64,000 nucleotides of DNA from Candidatus Eremiobacterota bacterium (lineage in GTDB: Bacteria > Vulcanimicrobiota > Vulcanimicrobiia > Vulcanimicrobiales > Vulcanimicrobiaceae), in contig JAFAKB010000018.1 of assembly GCA_019235885.1 (NCBI GenBank), positions 62,001 to 126,000 of the forward strand, read 5' to 3'. Numbering within the stretch: the stretch's first letter is position 1; each line of letters starts with the position of its first letter. The position numbers and the translations under genes are program-made. The notes beneath the pieces were generated by a model that had not been told where the DNA came from, made no database searches, and saw nothing but the letters and a program-made list of their open reading frames with translations. Positions 16,874 to 26,200 of this stretch are shown piece by piece.

Positions 16874-18228
16874 CGGGCGTCCAAGACGTGCGGGGTGATG
16901 AAGAAGACGACTTCGTCCTTGTTGTGTGAGGTTTGGCGGTTGCGGAAGAAGCCGCCCAGGACCGGCAGGTCGCCGAGGACCGGGAACTTCGTGACCGTTT
17001 CGGAGTCGACGTCCTGGAAGAGACCGCCGAGCACGATCGTCTCGCCGTCGCGCACGCGCAGCGTCGCGTCGACCTTGCGGTTCGCGACGATCGGGAAACT
17101 GTTGTTGAAGCCGATTATTTGAGAATATTCGGGATGGAGATCCGCCGTGATGGTGCCGTCGGCGCCGATCGTCGGCGTGAGGCGCAGGCGCACGCCGACG
17201 TCGATCGTCTGCACGCTGGGGAAGCCGGTCTGCTGGTTCACCGTGACGACCGGATACTGTTCGCCGATCAGCAGCGAGGCCTCGCGGTTGTTCAGCGTCG
17301 CGATGCGCGGCTGGGCGAGGATCGAGGCGTGGCCGCGCTGGATCAGCGCGTCGATCTGCGCGTTCACCGTTATCGAGCTCTTGGTGAGCGTGTACGGAAA
17401 CTGCCCCAGCGCGCCGGCGCCGTAGCCGGCGCCGCCGAACTGCACGCCGACGTTGGTCGTGTCGTTCACCGGCTGGACGTCGGCGACGCGGACTTCGATC
17501 ATCACTTGGCGACCGGGCGCGTCGAGCTGGCGCAGCAGCGTGCGGACGGTGGTCTGCAGCTCGCCGTTCCCGCTCACCACCACGACGTTCTGGCGGTCGT
17601 CGGCGAAGAGCGCGCCGTCCGGGACGCTGCCACGCAGCGTCTTGACCGCCTCGCTCGCGCGCAGGTTGTGCAGTTGAACCGCCTCGGTCGCGACGGTGCC
17701 GCCCGCGCCGTATGCCGGCGCGTCGAACGCGGCGACCAGACGGCGGGCGCGCGCGATCGTCGAGCCGCTGCCGGTGACGATCAGCGCCCCGGTGCGCTTG
17801 TCGCCGACGACGACGGTTCCTTGCGGCAGCGCGTTTTGCAGCGAAGCGACGAGGTCGTCGGGCCGGGCGTGCTGCAGTACGAAGACCGCGGTCTGCGTTC
17901 CGCCGGGCGTGACGTCGTCGGGGTACCGGCGGTTCATCGAAACCGCATCGCCGATGAGGATGACCCGGCCGTCACGGTGCGTCTGCAGCCCGTAGGCGCT
18001 CGCCAGCGTCGCGAGCGCTTCGTCGAACGAGACGTCTTTGAGCCGCAGCGTGACGCGCTGCGGCTTGACGGAGCCGTCCGCAACGACGTTCTGCCCCGAC
18101 CGCGCGCCCAGCAGCCGGATGACGTCCGCCAGATCCGTGTCACGCGCTTCGAGCGTGAAGCGCTCGCCTTGCGCGGCGGCCGGCGCAGCGAGCAGCGCAC
18201 TGAGCACGGCAATCATAAGAAATCTCAC
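16870..18228 (-). CDS. pilQ: Type IV pilus secretin PilQ-like
   Basis: The 452-residue product begins with a signal peptide and forms the outer-membrane channel through which pili leave the cell. Residues about 20-90 are an STN/N0 domain (FTLEARDTDLADVIRLL, KDVSFDEALATLAS). Two N1-type modules follow (residues about 100-250, VFVLQHARPDDLVASLQ and AVQLHNLRASEAVKTL). The secretin domain runs from about 260 to the end, with LAQPRIATLNNREASLLIG, VGVRLRLTPTI and the closing PVLGDLPVLGGFFRN. It is shorter than proteobacterial PilQ because it lacks AMIN domains. It is the last gene of the pilus operon, overlapping the PilP-like gene by four bases. Confidence 0.92.
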   Translation of the reverse strand: MRFLMIAVLSALLAAPAAAQGERFTLEARDTDLADVIRLLGARSGQNVVADGSVKPQRVTLRLKDVSFDEALATLASAYGLQTHRDGRVILIGDAVSMNRRYPDDVTPGGTQTAVFVLQHARPDDLVASLQNALPQGTVVVGDKRTGALIVTGSGSTIARARRLVAAFDAPAYGAGGTVATEAVQLHNLRASEAVKTLRGSVPDGALFADDRQNVVVVSGNGELQTTVRTLLRQLDAPGRQVMIEVRVADVQPVNDTTNVGVQFGGAGYGAGALGQFPYTLTKSSITVNAQIDALIQRGHASILAQPRIATLNNREASLLIGEQYPVVTVNQQTGFPSVQTIDVGVRLRLTPTIGADGTITADLHPEYSQIIGFNNSFPIVANRKVDATLRVRDGETIVLGGLFQDVDSETVTKFPVLGDLPVLGGFFRNRQTSHNKDEVVFFITPHVLDAR

Positions 18229-18845
18229 GGTTGGCGACCTCTCGGAAACGGCAGCGAAGGTGAGGACGGTCCGGTGGGCGGCGTCGCTGCCATCGTGAGC
18301 ATCGTGCCATCGGCAAGTCTGACGCCCGCAGCGGTAATGGCCAGGATGACTAGGCCGTCGATGCGGTCGCCGATCGTGACGACGCGCGTCGTGACGCCAT
18401 CGTCGAGCAGCGCGAACGGATGCGTGCCGGTCACCATCGCGGTGATGCGTGGCAGCGCCGGCGTGAGAGACGGCGGCGACGTTGCCGCGAATGGCAGAGC
18501 GGAGCCTGACGCACCGGCGTTCGCCGGCAGCGGCCGGATCGCAGCCGGTATCTCAGAGAACGACGGTGTCGACGTCATCGACGAAATTGGCGGCATCGCT
18601 GTAAGGGGCGCCGTCGGTGGGCTGCTTGGATGAGTTGCCGGCGGATCGCCGGCGAACGGATCGCGACGTGGCAGAACGACGGCAACTGCGCCGGACATCG
18701 CCGTCGGCGTGGCGGGCGCGGTGCGAACGACGTTGTCGCCTGCGGCGCCGCGCGCCGCGAACGGTGCGGTGACGAACGCGCCGGCGAACGCTGCGAACGC
18801 GCTCGTCGCGAGCAGCGCCCGGCTAGACCGGCCGAGCGCGAACAT
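18225..18845 (-). CDS. pilP: PilP-like pilus assembly protein
   Basis: The 206-residue product has an N-terminal hydrophobic helix (residues about 10-35) and a long Pro/Ser/Thr-rich linker with a DPFAGDPP motif. The C-terminal 65 residues form a small beta domain like the homology region of PilP and GspC: ITAMVTGTHPFALLDDG, TIGDRIDGLVILAI and VRLADGTML. PilP links the inner-membrane PilMNO complex to the secretin. The assignment leans on gene order, between the PilO-like and PilQ-like genes, because the sequence is divergent. Its start overlaps the PilO-like gene by 23 bases, and its stop overlaps the secretin start. Confidence 0.75.
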   Translation of the reverse strand: MFALGRSSRALLATSAFAAFAGAFVTAPFAARGAAGDNVVRTAPATPTAMSGAVAVVLPRRDPFAGDPPATHPSSPPTAPLTAMPPISSMTSTPSFSEIPAAIRPLPANAGASGSALPFAATSPPSLTPALPRITAMVTGTHPFALLDDGVTTRVVTIGDRIDGLVILAITAAGVRLADGTMLTMAATPPTGPSSPSLPFPRGRQP

Positions 18846-19461
18846 CGGGGAGATGGTGCAGGACGACGTGCAGCGTCGCTGTCAGCGTCGCCTCGGAGGC
18901 ATCGGCATTCTTGCGGGCGAGCGATGTCACGCCGACCGACGCGAGGACGTCGGTCCTCGACAAGGCGCGGACCGCATCCAGGACGTCGGCGTAGCGCGCT
19001 TCCACGGTGAGATCCAGCGCGACCGAATCGAGCTGATCGGGAGCGGCCGTCGTACCGTTCACGGCGGTGGCCGCCGAAACGGCCGGTGCGCTGGTCGCCG
19101 CAATCGCCGTTTGGCTTGAAAGCGACGTAGGCGCGATCGGCGACGCGTTGACGGCGATCGACGCGATCGTCGCGCGGTGCGCCCTCAGGACACGGGCGGC
19201 GTCGCGCATGAAGCGCGCAACGTGGGCGCCGCGCGTGCCACGCAGGTGTGCGGAAACGAGCGTGCTGCTCAACCGCCGGCGCTCCGTTTCGAGTGCGGGC
19301 GCTGAGGCGAGCGCTCGTTCTGCAGTGGCAATCTGCTCGGCGATGCGCGCGTTGTCGGCGACCTGGTCTCCGATGCGGCTCTCGCCCGCGCGAAAGACAA
19401 AGACATAGCCGGCGAGGACGATCATCACCGCGGTGAACCGGAGCGTCTTCGCCGCGTTCAT
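18823..19461 (-). CDS. pilO: PilO-like pilus assembly protein
   Basis: The 212-residue product has one N-terminal membrane helix (AVMIVLAGYVFVFRAG), a coiled coil (about residues 35-75) and a C-terminal ferredoxin-like domain with VALDLTVEARYADVLDAVRA, the usual PilO topology. Residues about 110-150 form an Ala/Ser/Thr-rich insert. PilO pairs with PilN in the inner-membrane alignment complex. The ATG at 19461 overlaps the stop of the PilN-like gene (ATGA); the frame stays open upstream but no other start fits. Confidence 0.8.
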   Translation of the reverse strand: MNAAKTLRFTAVMIVLAGYVFVFRAGESRIGDQVADNARIAEQIATAERALASAPALETERRRLSSTLVSAHLRGTRGAHVARFMRDAARVLRAHRATIASIAVNASPIAPTSLSSQTAIAATSAPAVSAATAVNGTTAAPDQLDSVALDLTVEARYADVLDAVRALSRTDVLASVGVTSLARKNADASEATLTATLHVVLHHLPDVRARPV

Positions 19462-20006
19462 TTGCTTCGGTCCAGCTCGAGCGAATACGTGACGCCCGAC
19501 CGCGCGGGCTCCGCGCGCACGGCGATGAGACGCGCTCCGGAATAGCCGGGGAGTCCCGCGAGCGCGTCCATCGCCGTGCCGACCGCGCCGAGCCGGGCAC
19601 TGCGCCCTTCGAGCGCGAGCGCACCGCGGTCGGCGCGCACCGAAGTCAACCACACGCCGTCCGGAAGCCGGTTTCCGAGCGCGGCGAACTCGCTCGCCTG
19701 CGCATCGCCGGAGCGCCGGATCTGTCCAACGCGCTCACTCAAGGAGCGCAGCTGCGCGACGTCGCGCTCGAGAACGCGCACCCGTGCGACGGCCACGTCG
19801 ACGGCGGCGAGCCGGTTCGCATACACGGTTCCGTCCCGTTCGGCCGCTCGCAAACGCGTCGTTTGCACCGTCCATAGCAAGGCGACGAGCCCCGTCGCGG
19901 CTGCGAGCGCGATAACCGGAATGCGCAGCGCCGGCGAGATGCGGCTGGGCAGAGCGATGCCGATGGAGCGTTCGCTCCAGCTCAGCAGGTAGTTGATCCG
20001 CCTCAC
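19458..20006 (-). CDS. pilN: PilN-like pilus assembly protein
   Basis: The product is 182 residues from the GTG at 20006, which overlaps the PilM stop as GTGA and gives VRRINYLLSWSERS, close to the RINLLPWRE-type start of PilN that binds the PilM groove. An upstream ATG at 20021 would add five residues. One membrane helix (IPVIALAAATGLVALLW) is followed by a coiled coil and a ferredoxin-like domain with PDGVWLTSVRADRGALALEG. It acts with PilM and PilO at the inner membrane. Confidence 0.85.
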   Translation of the reverse strand: MRRINYLLSWSERSIGIALPSRISPALRIPVIALAAATGLVALLWTVQTTRLRAAERDGTVYANRLAAVDVAVARVRVLERDVAQLRSLSERVGQIRRSGDAQASEFAALGNRLPDGVWLTSVRADRGALALEGRSARLGAVGTAMDALAGLPGYSGARLIAVRAEPARSGVTYSLELDRSK

Positions 20007-20980
20007 GCTGCACAGCTCCACAGTGCGAGCCCGTAGGCGAGCGCCCAGTCCGGCGATGCCGCGCGCACGACGTCGGCCGGCAACGACTGCGAAGTGTCCG
20101 TGATCGCGCCCAGCCGAACCGGGATCGCGACCGCGCGCTCCAGCGCATCCGCAAGTCCGGGAAGCCGCGCGCCGTTACCGGTCAGCACGATCGTCCGCAG
20201 CTCGGCGCGTGCGCTGGCCCGGTGCTCGATCAGCGCGGAGGCGAGCTGTTCGACGAGCGCCTCGCGCGCATAGTCTCCCGCGCCGGCCATGCCGATGCTG
20301 CGTTTGCGTTGCTCGGCCGCGGCTTCGTCGAGTCCGAGCGAGGCGACGATCGCCGCCGTGAACGCGCGACCGCCGAGCGGAAACGTTTTGATCGACGGAA
20401 GCGGCTCGCTGCGCACGACGAGCGCCGTGGTGGTCTCGCCGACGTCGACGACGGCGTCGGCCGACGGAAACGCCCGCAGCAGCGCGAACGCGGCGTCGTC
20501 GACTGCGACGGCGCGCAAGCCTGCCCGTGTCGCAGCGGCGGTGCGCGACTCGAGCGCGGTGCGGCGCGCGATGCCGATCACGCTGCGATCAGCGTCGGCC
20601 GGCACGACGCGCACGGAAGCTTGTTCCAGCGGAAACGACACGAACCGAGCCGCTTCGAAGCGCGCCGCTCGAGCGCGGTCGGCGGAACTCATCGCCGGAA
20701 AGGCGGCGGTTCGCAGCAATGCGTCCGGCGCGGCGACCGCCAGGACGCAGCGGCGCTCCCGGCTGCCGAGCTCCTCGCGGGCCTCGACGATCGCGCCTGC
20801 CGCATCGTCGCCGCTCGGACGGGCGGCGACGGCGACGAGCCGCGGCGCTCCGGCGTTGTCGAGCTCTACGAGAGCGACGCGCGTTCGCGCCGCGCCGATG
20901 TCGATTCCGAGCGGCAGCGTCGCGGTGCGTCTCGCTCGCGAACGCGGCGTGAAAGCATTTGTCAGGTTCACGCGAGCCAC
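20003..20980 (-). CDS. pilM: PilM-like cytoplasmic actin-fold protein
   Basis: The 325-residue product has the actin/FtsA fold seen in PilM: the phosphate-1 loop LGIDIGAARTRVALVEL near residue 24, AVVDVGETTTALVV near residue 195 as phosphate-2, and the adenosine motif TIVLTGNGARLPGLADAL near residue 265. PilM binds nucleotide and PilN on the cytoplasmic side and organises the pilus machine. It overlaps the prepilin peptidase by 13 bases and the PilN-like gene by four. It starts at a GTG. Confidence 0.88.
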   Translation of the reverse strand: MARVNLTNAFTPRSRARRTATLPLGIDIGAARTRVALVELDNAGAPRLVAVAARPSGDDAAGAIVEAREELGSRERRCVLAVAAPDALLRTAAFPAMSSADRARAARFEAARFVSFPLEQASVRVVPADADRSVIGIARRTALESRTAAATRAGLRAVAVDDAAFALLRAFPSADAVVDVGETTTALVVRSEPLPSIKTFPLGGRAFTAAIVASLGLDEAAAEQRKRSIGMAGAGDYAREALVEQLASALIEHRASARAELRTIVLTGNGARLPGLADALERAVAIPVRLGAITDTSQSLPADVVRAASPDWALAYGLALWSCAA

Positions 20981-21417
20981 TCCGGCGGCGTGGCCACTGC
21001 TGCGAGCGTTCCGGCGGCGAGGAATGGTCCGAAGCGGACCGCGTCGCCCCGGCGCGCGCGGTTCGTGGCAAGCAGCCAGATCGCGTACGCGCCGCCGGCG
21101 ATGAACGCTGCGCCGAGCGCGAACACGCCGAGCGGCGCGCCGAGCCCGACGCCGATCGCGATCCCGAGCTTCACGTCGCCGAGCCCGAGGCCGCGACCGC
21201 CGGTGAGCAGATGAAGCAGTAGCAGCATCCCGCCGACGGCCGCCGCGCCGGCGAACGCTGCGGCTGAAAAACCGCTCGCGGCGGCGAGCGCCAGCGCAAC
21301 GAGCGCGGTTCCGCGGCTCACGGCGTCAGGGATCAAGCCGGTGCGCGCGTCGATAGCAGCCGCGACGAACGTTCCAGCCGTTGCGGCGATCGCTGCCGGC
21401 ATCATGGACGCGATCAT
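20968..21417 (-). CDS. Prepilin peptidase, A24 catalytic domain only
   Basis: The 149-residue membrane protein carries both aspartate motifs of A24 peptidases: AIDARTGLIPDAVS (first Asp, residues about 22-32) and GLGDVKLGIAIG (second Asp, residue about 79). It lacks the N-terminal Cys4 and methyltransferase part of PilD, so it is the short form (like archaeal and TadV-type enzymes). It should cut the leader of the pilin encoded four genes upstream in the same operon. The ATG overlaps the stop of the TPR gene. Confidence 0.85.
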   Translation of the reverse strand: MIASMMPAAIAATAGTFVAAAIDARTGLIPDAVSRGTALVALALAAASGFSAAAFAGAAAVGGMLLLLHLLTGGRGLGLGDVKLGIAIGVGLGAPLGVFALGAAFIAGGAYAIWLLATNRARRGDAVRFGPFLAAGTLAAVATPPEWLA

Positions 21418-22013
21418 CGTCCGAGCCTCGCGAGGAGCGAACGCGCCGGCGCGTACGACGCATCGAAGCGCAATGCCGCGCGAAGATGCTCTCGCGCGGC
21501 GGCGCGGTCGCCGCGCCGTGTCGCAGCGTGCGCGGCGAGGAACGCGTAGCGCGGATCGCCGGCCGCCGCAGCGGCTGCGGTGAAGTCGTGCTCCGCCGCG
21601 CGCACGTTGCCCAAGCGAAGCGCTGCCAATGCCCGATCGGCAAGCAGCGAGGACGTACTCGCAGCGTCGCCCCGTTCGAAGCTCGCAGCTCGTGCGCGCA
21701 GCACGGCGTCGGCGATCGCATACGCTCGGGCCGCATCGCCGGCTCGGCGCCGCATCAGCAGGAAGAACGCGAGCCGATCGGCTGCGACGAGCGAGCCCCC
21801 ATCGAGCCGCGCGGCGCGCGCGTAGTAGCGCACGGCGCCCTCGACGTCACCGGCGCGCAGGACATCGTCGCCGCGCGTAACGAGCGCTGAAGCGACGTTG
21901 CCGTGAAAAAGAACGACGGCGAGCGCGAGGCTCATCGAGGCGACCGCGAGCCGGCGTAGCAACCCGGGATGCGCAGCGTCTGCGGGCCGGCGCAGGATAC
22001 CGGCGCTGCTCAT
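21414..22013 (-). CDS. Membrane-anchored TPR protein
   Basis: The product is 199 residues from the ATG at 22013, which overlaps the stop of the CcdA-like gene. An N-terminal membrane helix (residues about 20-42, LAVASMSLALAVVLFHGNVA) is followed by four or so TPR-like helix pairs (VLRAGDVEGAVRYYARAARL, RLGNVRAAEHDFTAAAAAAG, RGDRAAAREHLRAALRFD). TPR proteins such as PilF help secretin assembly in other pili, so a similar scaffold role is plausible, but the sequence does not prove it. Confidence 0.75.
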   Translation of the reverse strand: MSSAGILRRPADAAHPGLLRRLAVASMSLALAVVLFHGNVASALVTRGDDVLRAGDVEGAVRYYARAARLDGGSLVAADRLAFFLLMRRRAGDAARAYAIADAVLRARAASFERGDAASTSSLLADRALAALRLGNVRAAEHDFTAAAAAAGDPRYAFLAAHAATRRGDRAAAREHLRAALRFDASYAPARSLLARLGR

Positions 22014-22699
22014 GCCAGTGCTCCATAGTAGGCTGCGAGCGCGAGCATCAGCGTCCCGGCGACGACCGAAGGCGCGTGCGACGCGGCCAGGCGCCGCATC
22101 GCGAACGCGATCCGCGAACCGAGCGCCCCGGCCGCGAATACCGGCATCGCGTGGCCGCAGGCGAAGATGGCCAGAAGCGCGGCGCCGGCGAGAGCGTGGC
22201 CGCCGTTCGTCATCGTTAAGCCGGCGATTCCAGCGACGAGCGGCGTGCAGCACGGTGAGACGACGAGCGCGCTCGACGCGCCGAGCAGCAGTGTCCCGCC
22301 CATGCTGACCCGCCTGCGCGCTCCATTGGAGGCATGGTGCGACCCGCCGTGATGCGAGCCGACGTGATGCGAACCGTCTCCGCGCAACAGTGTGAACAAC
22401 CCGGCTACACCGAGCACCACGGCGAGGACTTCATAGACGATCCCCGCCGATTTCCATAGCGTTCCGAGCAGACCGACGCCCGCACCGAGCAGGACATACG
22501 CGCCGACTAGCCCCGCGACGAACGCGACGACAACGCGCACCGGCGCCCGCGACGCGTTGACCAGCGCCGCCACCGCGACGTAGCGCGGCGCGGCGCACGG
22601 CCCGATGCTCGTCACGACGCCCGCCGCGAACACCAGCGGGTATGCCAGCGGCGAGCGCATCGCGACGGCGCGCATCCCTTCGCCGCTCACGTCGATCAC
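22010..22699 (-). CDS. CcdA/DsbD-family thiol-disulfide transmembrane protein
   Basis: The 229-residue product has six hydrophobic helices and the paired cysteine motifs of CcdA: GPCAAPRY in helix 1 (residue about 34) and SPCCTPLV in the fourth helix (residue about 153). The family passes reducing equivalents across the inner membrane for cytochrome c maturation or disulfide reshuffling. The loop between the halves is unusual, carrying three HH pairs (GSHHVGSHHGGSHHASNG), a possible metal site. Its place between the pilin and the pilus machinery suggests it serves disulfides in the four-cysteine pilin. Its start overlaps the pilin stop by four bases. Confidence 0.85.
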   Translation of the reverse strand: MIDVSGEGMRAVAMRSPLAYPLVFAAGVVTSIGPCAAPRYVAVAALVNASRAPVRVVVAFVAGLVGAYVLLGAGVGLLGTLWKSAGIVYEVLAVVLGVAGLFTLLRGDGSHHVGSHHGGSHHASNGARRRVSMGGTLLLGASSALVVSPCCTPLVAGIAGLTMTNGGHALAGAALLAIFACGHAMPVFAAGALGSRIAFAMRRLAASHAPSVVAGTLMLALAAYYGALA

Positions 22700-23205
22700 G
22701 GCGCGACCTGCAGTCCCTGGCCGGCGACGTACTCCACCTTCGTCGCGGTGCAGTTCGTGCCGCAGACGCTCCCGCTGGTTCCGCCGGAAAGCGGAATCTT
22801 CGCAAGCGTCGAGCCGACATGCACGCCCGGACAGACGATCGTGTAGCTCGCCGGACTGCCGCCGGACGCCTGCGTCGTGGTGAGCGTGTACGTCGCGGCG
22901 CCGTTCTGCGCGGCCGGGTCCTTCGGTGTGTTGTTGAGATACGCCACACCGTTCACTGTCAGCAGCGACGGCTGCACCGCGGCGCCGGACGCCGTCGGAT
23001 ACACTTGATTGTCGGCGTAGTACAGCTCCATCGCCGTCGCGATCGCCCGCAGGTTCGATTCACAAGCCGCTGTCTGCGCCTGCGACCGCGCGTTGACGAA
23101 GTTGGGAATTAAAATCCCCGCCAGAATCGCGATGATCGCCACCACGATCATCAGCTCAATCAACGTAAACCCGCGCTCGTCCCCGCGCTCCATGCCCTGC
23201 CGCAT
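22696..23205 (-). CDS. Type IV pilin/pseudopilin
   Basis: The 169-residue product has a short charged leader (MRQGMERGDERG) and the prepilin signature GFTLIELMIVVAIIAILAGI, with Glu at position 5 of the mature protein. The soluble domain has four cysteines (ACESN near residue 48, TIVCPG and SVCGTNC near the end) and a GspG-like stretch TPKDPA. It is the major-pilin candidate and the first gene of the nine-gene operon. A clear Shine-Dalgarno (GGAGGG) lies before the ATG. It starts 57 bases after the RND gene on the same strand. Confidence 0.92.
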   Translation of the reverse strand: MRQGMERGDERGFTLIELMIVVAIIAILAGILIPNFVNARSQAQTAACESNLRAIATAMELYYADNQVYPTASGAAVQPSLLTVNGVAYLNNTPKDPAAQNGAATYTLTTTQASGGSPASYTIVCPGVHVGSTLAKIPLSGGTSGSVCGTNCTATKVEYVAGQGLQVAP

Positions 23206-23262
23206 CGCCGTCCCTCCATAGGTGCTACGACGATTCCGGTGCCCGGGCCGATCAGCAGGTAG

Positions 23263-26200
23263 TTACTCCGGAATCGAGAGCCTCACCGGGTCGCTGCCGT
23301 CCGCGAAGTGCAGCAGAATCTCGCCGTCGGCGGTGCGCATCACCGAGACGGGAACGCTGCCGGGCGGCGCGTGGCCGTTCGTCGCGGTTGCGGGGACGGC
23401 GCGTTTGCGGCGTGCGAAGCGTTCGCGCAGGCCGGCCAGCGCGACGTAGACCACCGGGACGACGAACAGGTTCAGCACCGTCGAGAGGATCATCCCGCCG
23501 AAGACCGCGGTCCCCAGCGAACGCCGGCTCGCCGCGCCCGCGCCGCTTGCGAGCACCAGCGGCACCGTCGCCAGGATGAACGCCAGCGACGTCATGAGGA
23601 TCGGCCGCAGCCGGGTCTGCGCGGCTTCGCGCACCGCTTCGGCGGCACTCAGCCCCAACCGCCGGCGCTGGTTCGCGAACTCTACGATCAGAATCGCGTT
23701 CTTGCTGGCTAGCGCGATCAGCATCAGGTAGCCGACCTGCGCGTACAGATCACTGGGGAGCGAACGGACGTCCAGTGCTAAGATGGCGCCAAGGATCGCC
23801 AGCGGAACGGAAACGAGGATGATGATCGGATCGCCGTAGTTTTCGTAGTTCGCCGCGAGCACCAGAAACACACACAGCAAACCGAGGCCGAAGATCAGCA
23901 GCGCCTGGCTGCCGAACTCGATCTGCTCGAGCGAGATCCCGGTCCACTCGTACGCCGTGCCCGACGGCAGATTTTGCGCGGCTTTCGCCATTGCCGCGAG
24001 CGCGTCGCCCGAGCCGTAGCCGGGCGCCGGGACGCCGTTGATCTCGATCGAGCGCATCAAGTTGTAGTGCGTGATGATCGGCGCGATCTTCTCGACGTGC
24101 GTCCGGACCAACGAGGAGAGCGGGATCGTCGCGGCTTGCTCCGGACCCGTACCGCCGGTGCGCACGTAGATGCGGTCGAGCGCGCCGAGCCGGTCGCGGA
24201 ACGGCGTGTCGGCCTGCACGTACACCCGGTACGAACGGTTCAGGAAGTCGAAGTCGTTGACGTACTCGGAGCCCAGGTACACCTGCATCGCGGCGAAGAC
24301 GTCCGACAGCGGCACGCCGAGCGCCGCGACCTTCTGGCGGTCGACCTCCACCACGTACTGCGGCGCGTCGTCGCGGAACGTGGTCGAGACGTTGCGCAGC
24401 GTTTGATCGGCGCGCGCTTCGCGGATCAGCCCGCGCGCGGCATCCGCGAGCGCGGGGATCCCGACGTTGTCCTGGTCCTGCAGCTCGAACTGGAACCCGG
24501 CCAGGTTGCCGATCCCGCGGATCGCCGGCGGGTTGAACGCCAGCACCGAGGCGTTCGCGATCTGCGCGAGCTGCGGGCGCAGCCGCCGCATCACGCCGTC
24601 GGCCGAGGAGCTCGCCGACTTGCGCTCGTCCCACGGCTTCAGCGAGACGAACATCATCGCGCGGTTCGGCGCGTTGATCCCGAACTGCGTTCCGTTGGGC
24701 TCGAACACGATCGACACCTCGGGGAATCCTTTCAGAATCCCCTCGATCCGCCGGGTGACCCGCTCGGTGTCGGCCAGCGAGGCGCCTTCCGGCAGCTGCA
24801 CGGTGACGTAGAAATAGCCGAGATCTTCGTCGGGCAGGAAGCCGGTCGGAATCGTCTGGTACGCGAAGTACGTCGCCACCAAGCCGAGCGCGAACAGCGC
24901 CAGCACGACGACGCGCCAGCGCAGCAGCGCGGGCAGGATCGCGTGGTAGCCGTTGCGCCCCGCGTCGATCGCGCGGTTGATCATCCCGTAGAAGCCGGTG
25001 CGGTGGACGGTGTGCTCGCCGAGCAGCAGCGCCGAAAGCGTCGGCGTGAGCGTGAGCGCGTTGAAGAGCGAGATCGAGATCGCGCAGGCGATCGTCAGCG
25101 CGAACTGCTTGTAGAGCTGGCCCGTCGTCCCGGCGAAGAAGGCGACCGGGATGAAGACCGCGAGCAGCACCAGCGAGCTCGCGATCACCGCGCTGGTGAT
25201 CTCCTTCATCGCCGCCGAGGCGCCGTGGTACGGGTCCATCCCCTTCTCGTTGACGAAGCGGGCGATGTTCTCGATGACGACGATCGCGTCGTCGACGACC
25301 AGCCCGGTCGCCAGCGTCAGCCCGAACAGCGTGAGCGTGTTGATCGAGAACCCGAGCACCTTCATCAGCGCGAACGTCCCGATCAAGGACACCGGTATGG
25401 TGATCGCCGGGATCAGCGTCGTCTTCCACGACTGCAGGAACAGGAACACGACCGCGATCACCAGGACGATCGAGATCGACAGCGTCTTGAGCACTTCGCG
25501 GATCGACTCGGCGACGAACGGGGTCGCATCGAAGCCGAACTGGTAGGTGATCCCGGCCGGAAAACGCCCCTCCAGCTTGTTCATCGTCGCGCGCACGTCG
25601 CGGGCAACTTGCAGCGCGTTGGCGCTCGGCAGCGTGAGGACCGCGATCCCGATCGCATCTTTCCCGGACAGTCGCAGATCCTGGGCGTAGCTCTCGGCGC
25701 CGAGCTGCACCCGGCCCACGTCGCGCAGCCGCACGAAGCCGGCGTCCGGGTTCGCGCGCAGGATCAGGTTGCCGAAATCCTCCGCGGTGCGCAGCCGCCC
25801 GAGCGCGCGCACCGAGATCTGGTACGGCTGGTCCGCGCGAATCGGCGCCGAGCCGATCGACCCTGCGGCGACCTGCACGTTCTGCGTCTGCAGCGCGTTG
25901 ACGACGTCGGTCGCGGTCAGGTGCGACTGGTTCAGCCGGATCGGGTCGAGCCACAGCCGCATCGCGTAGCGGCGCTCGCCGAAGATGCGCACGTCGTTCA
26001 CGCCCTTGACCCGCTTGAGCACGTCGACGATGTTGTTGGCGGCGTAGTTGCTGATGAAGACCCGGTCGTAGCGCGGGTCGCTCGACGCCATCCCGAGCGC
26101 GATCACGAAGGTCCCGCTGTTCTTCGTCACCGTCACGCCGGTCGCGCGCACCTCGGCCGGGAGCCGGCCGAAGGTGTTGTTGACCTGGTTCTGCACGTCG

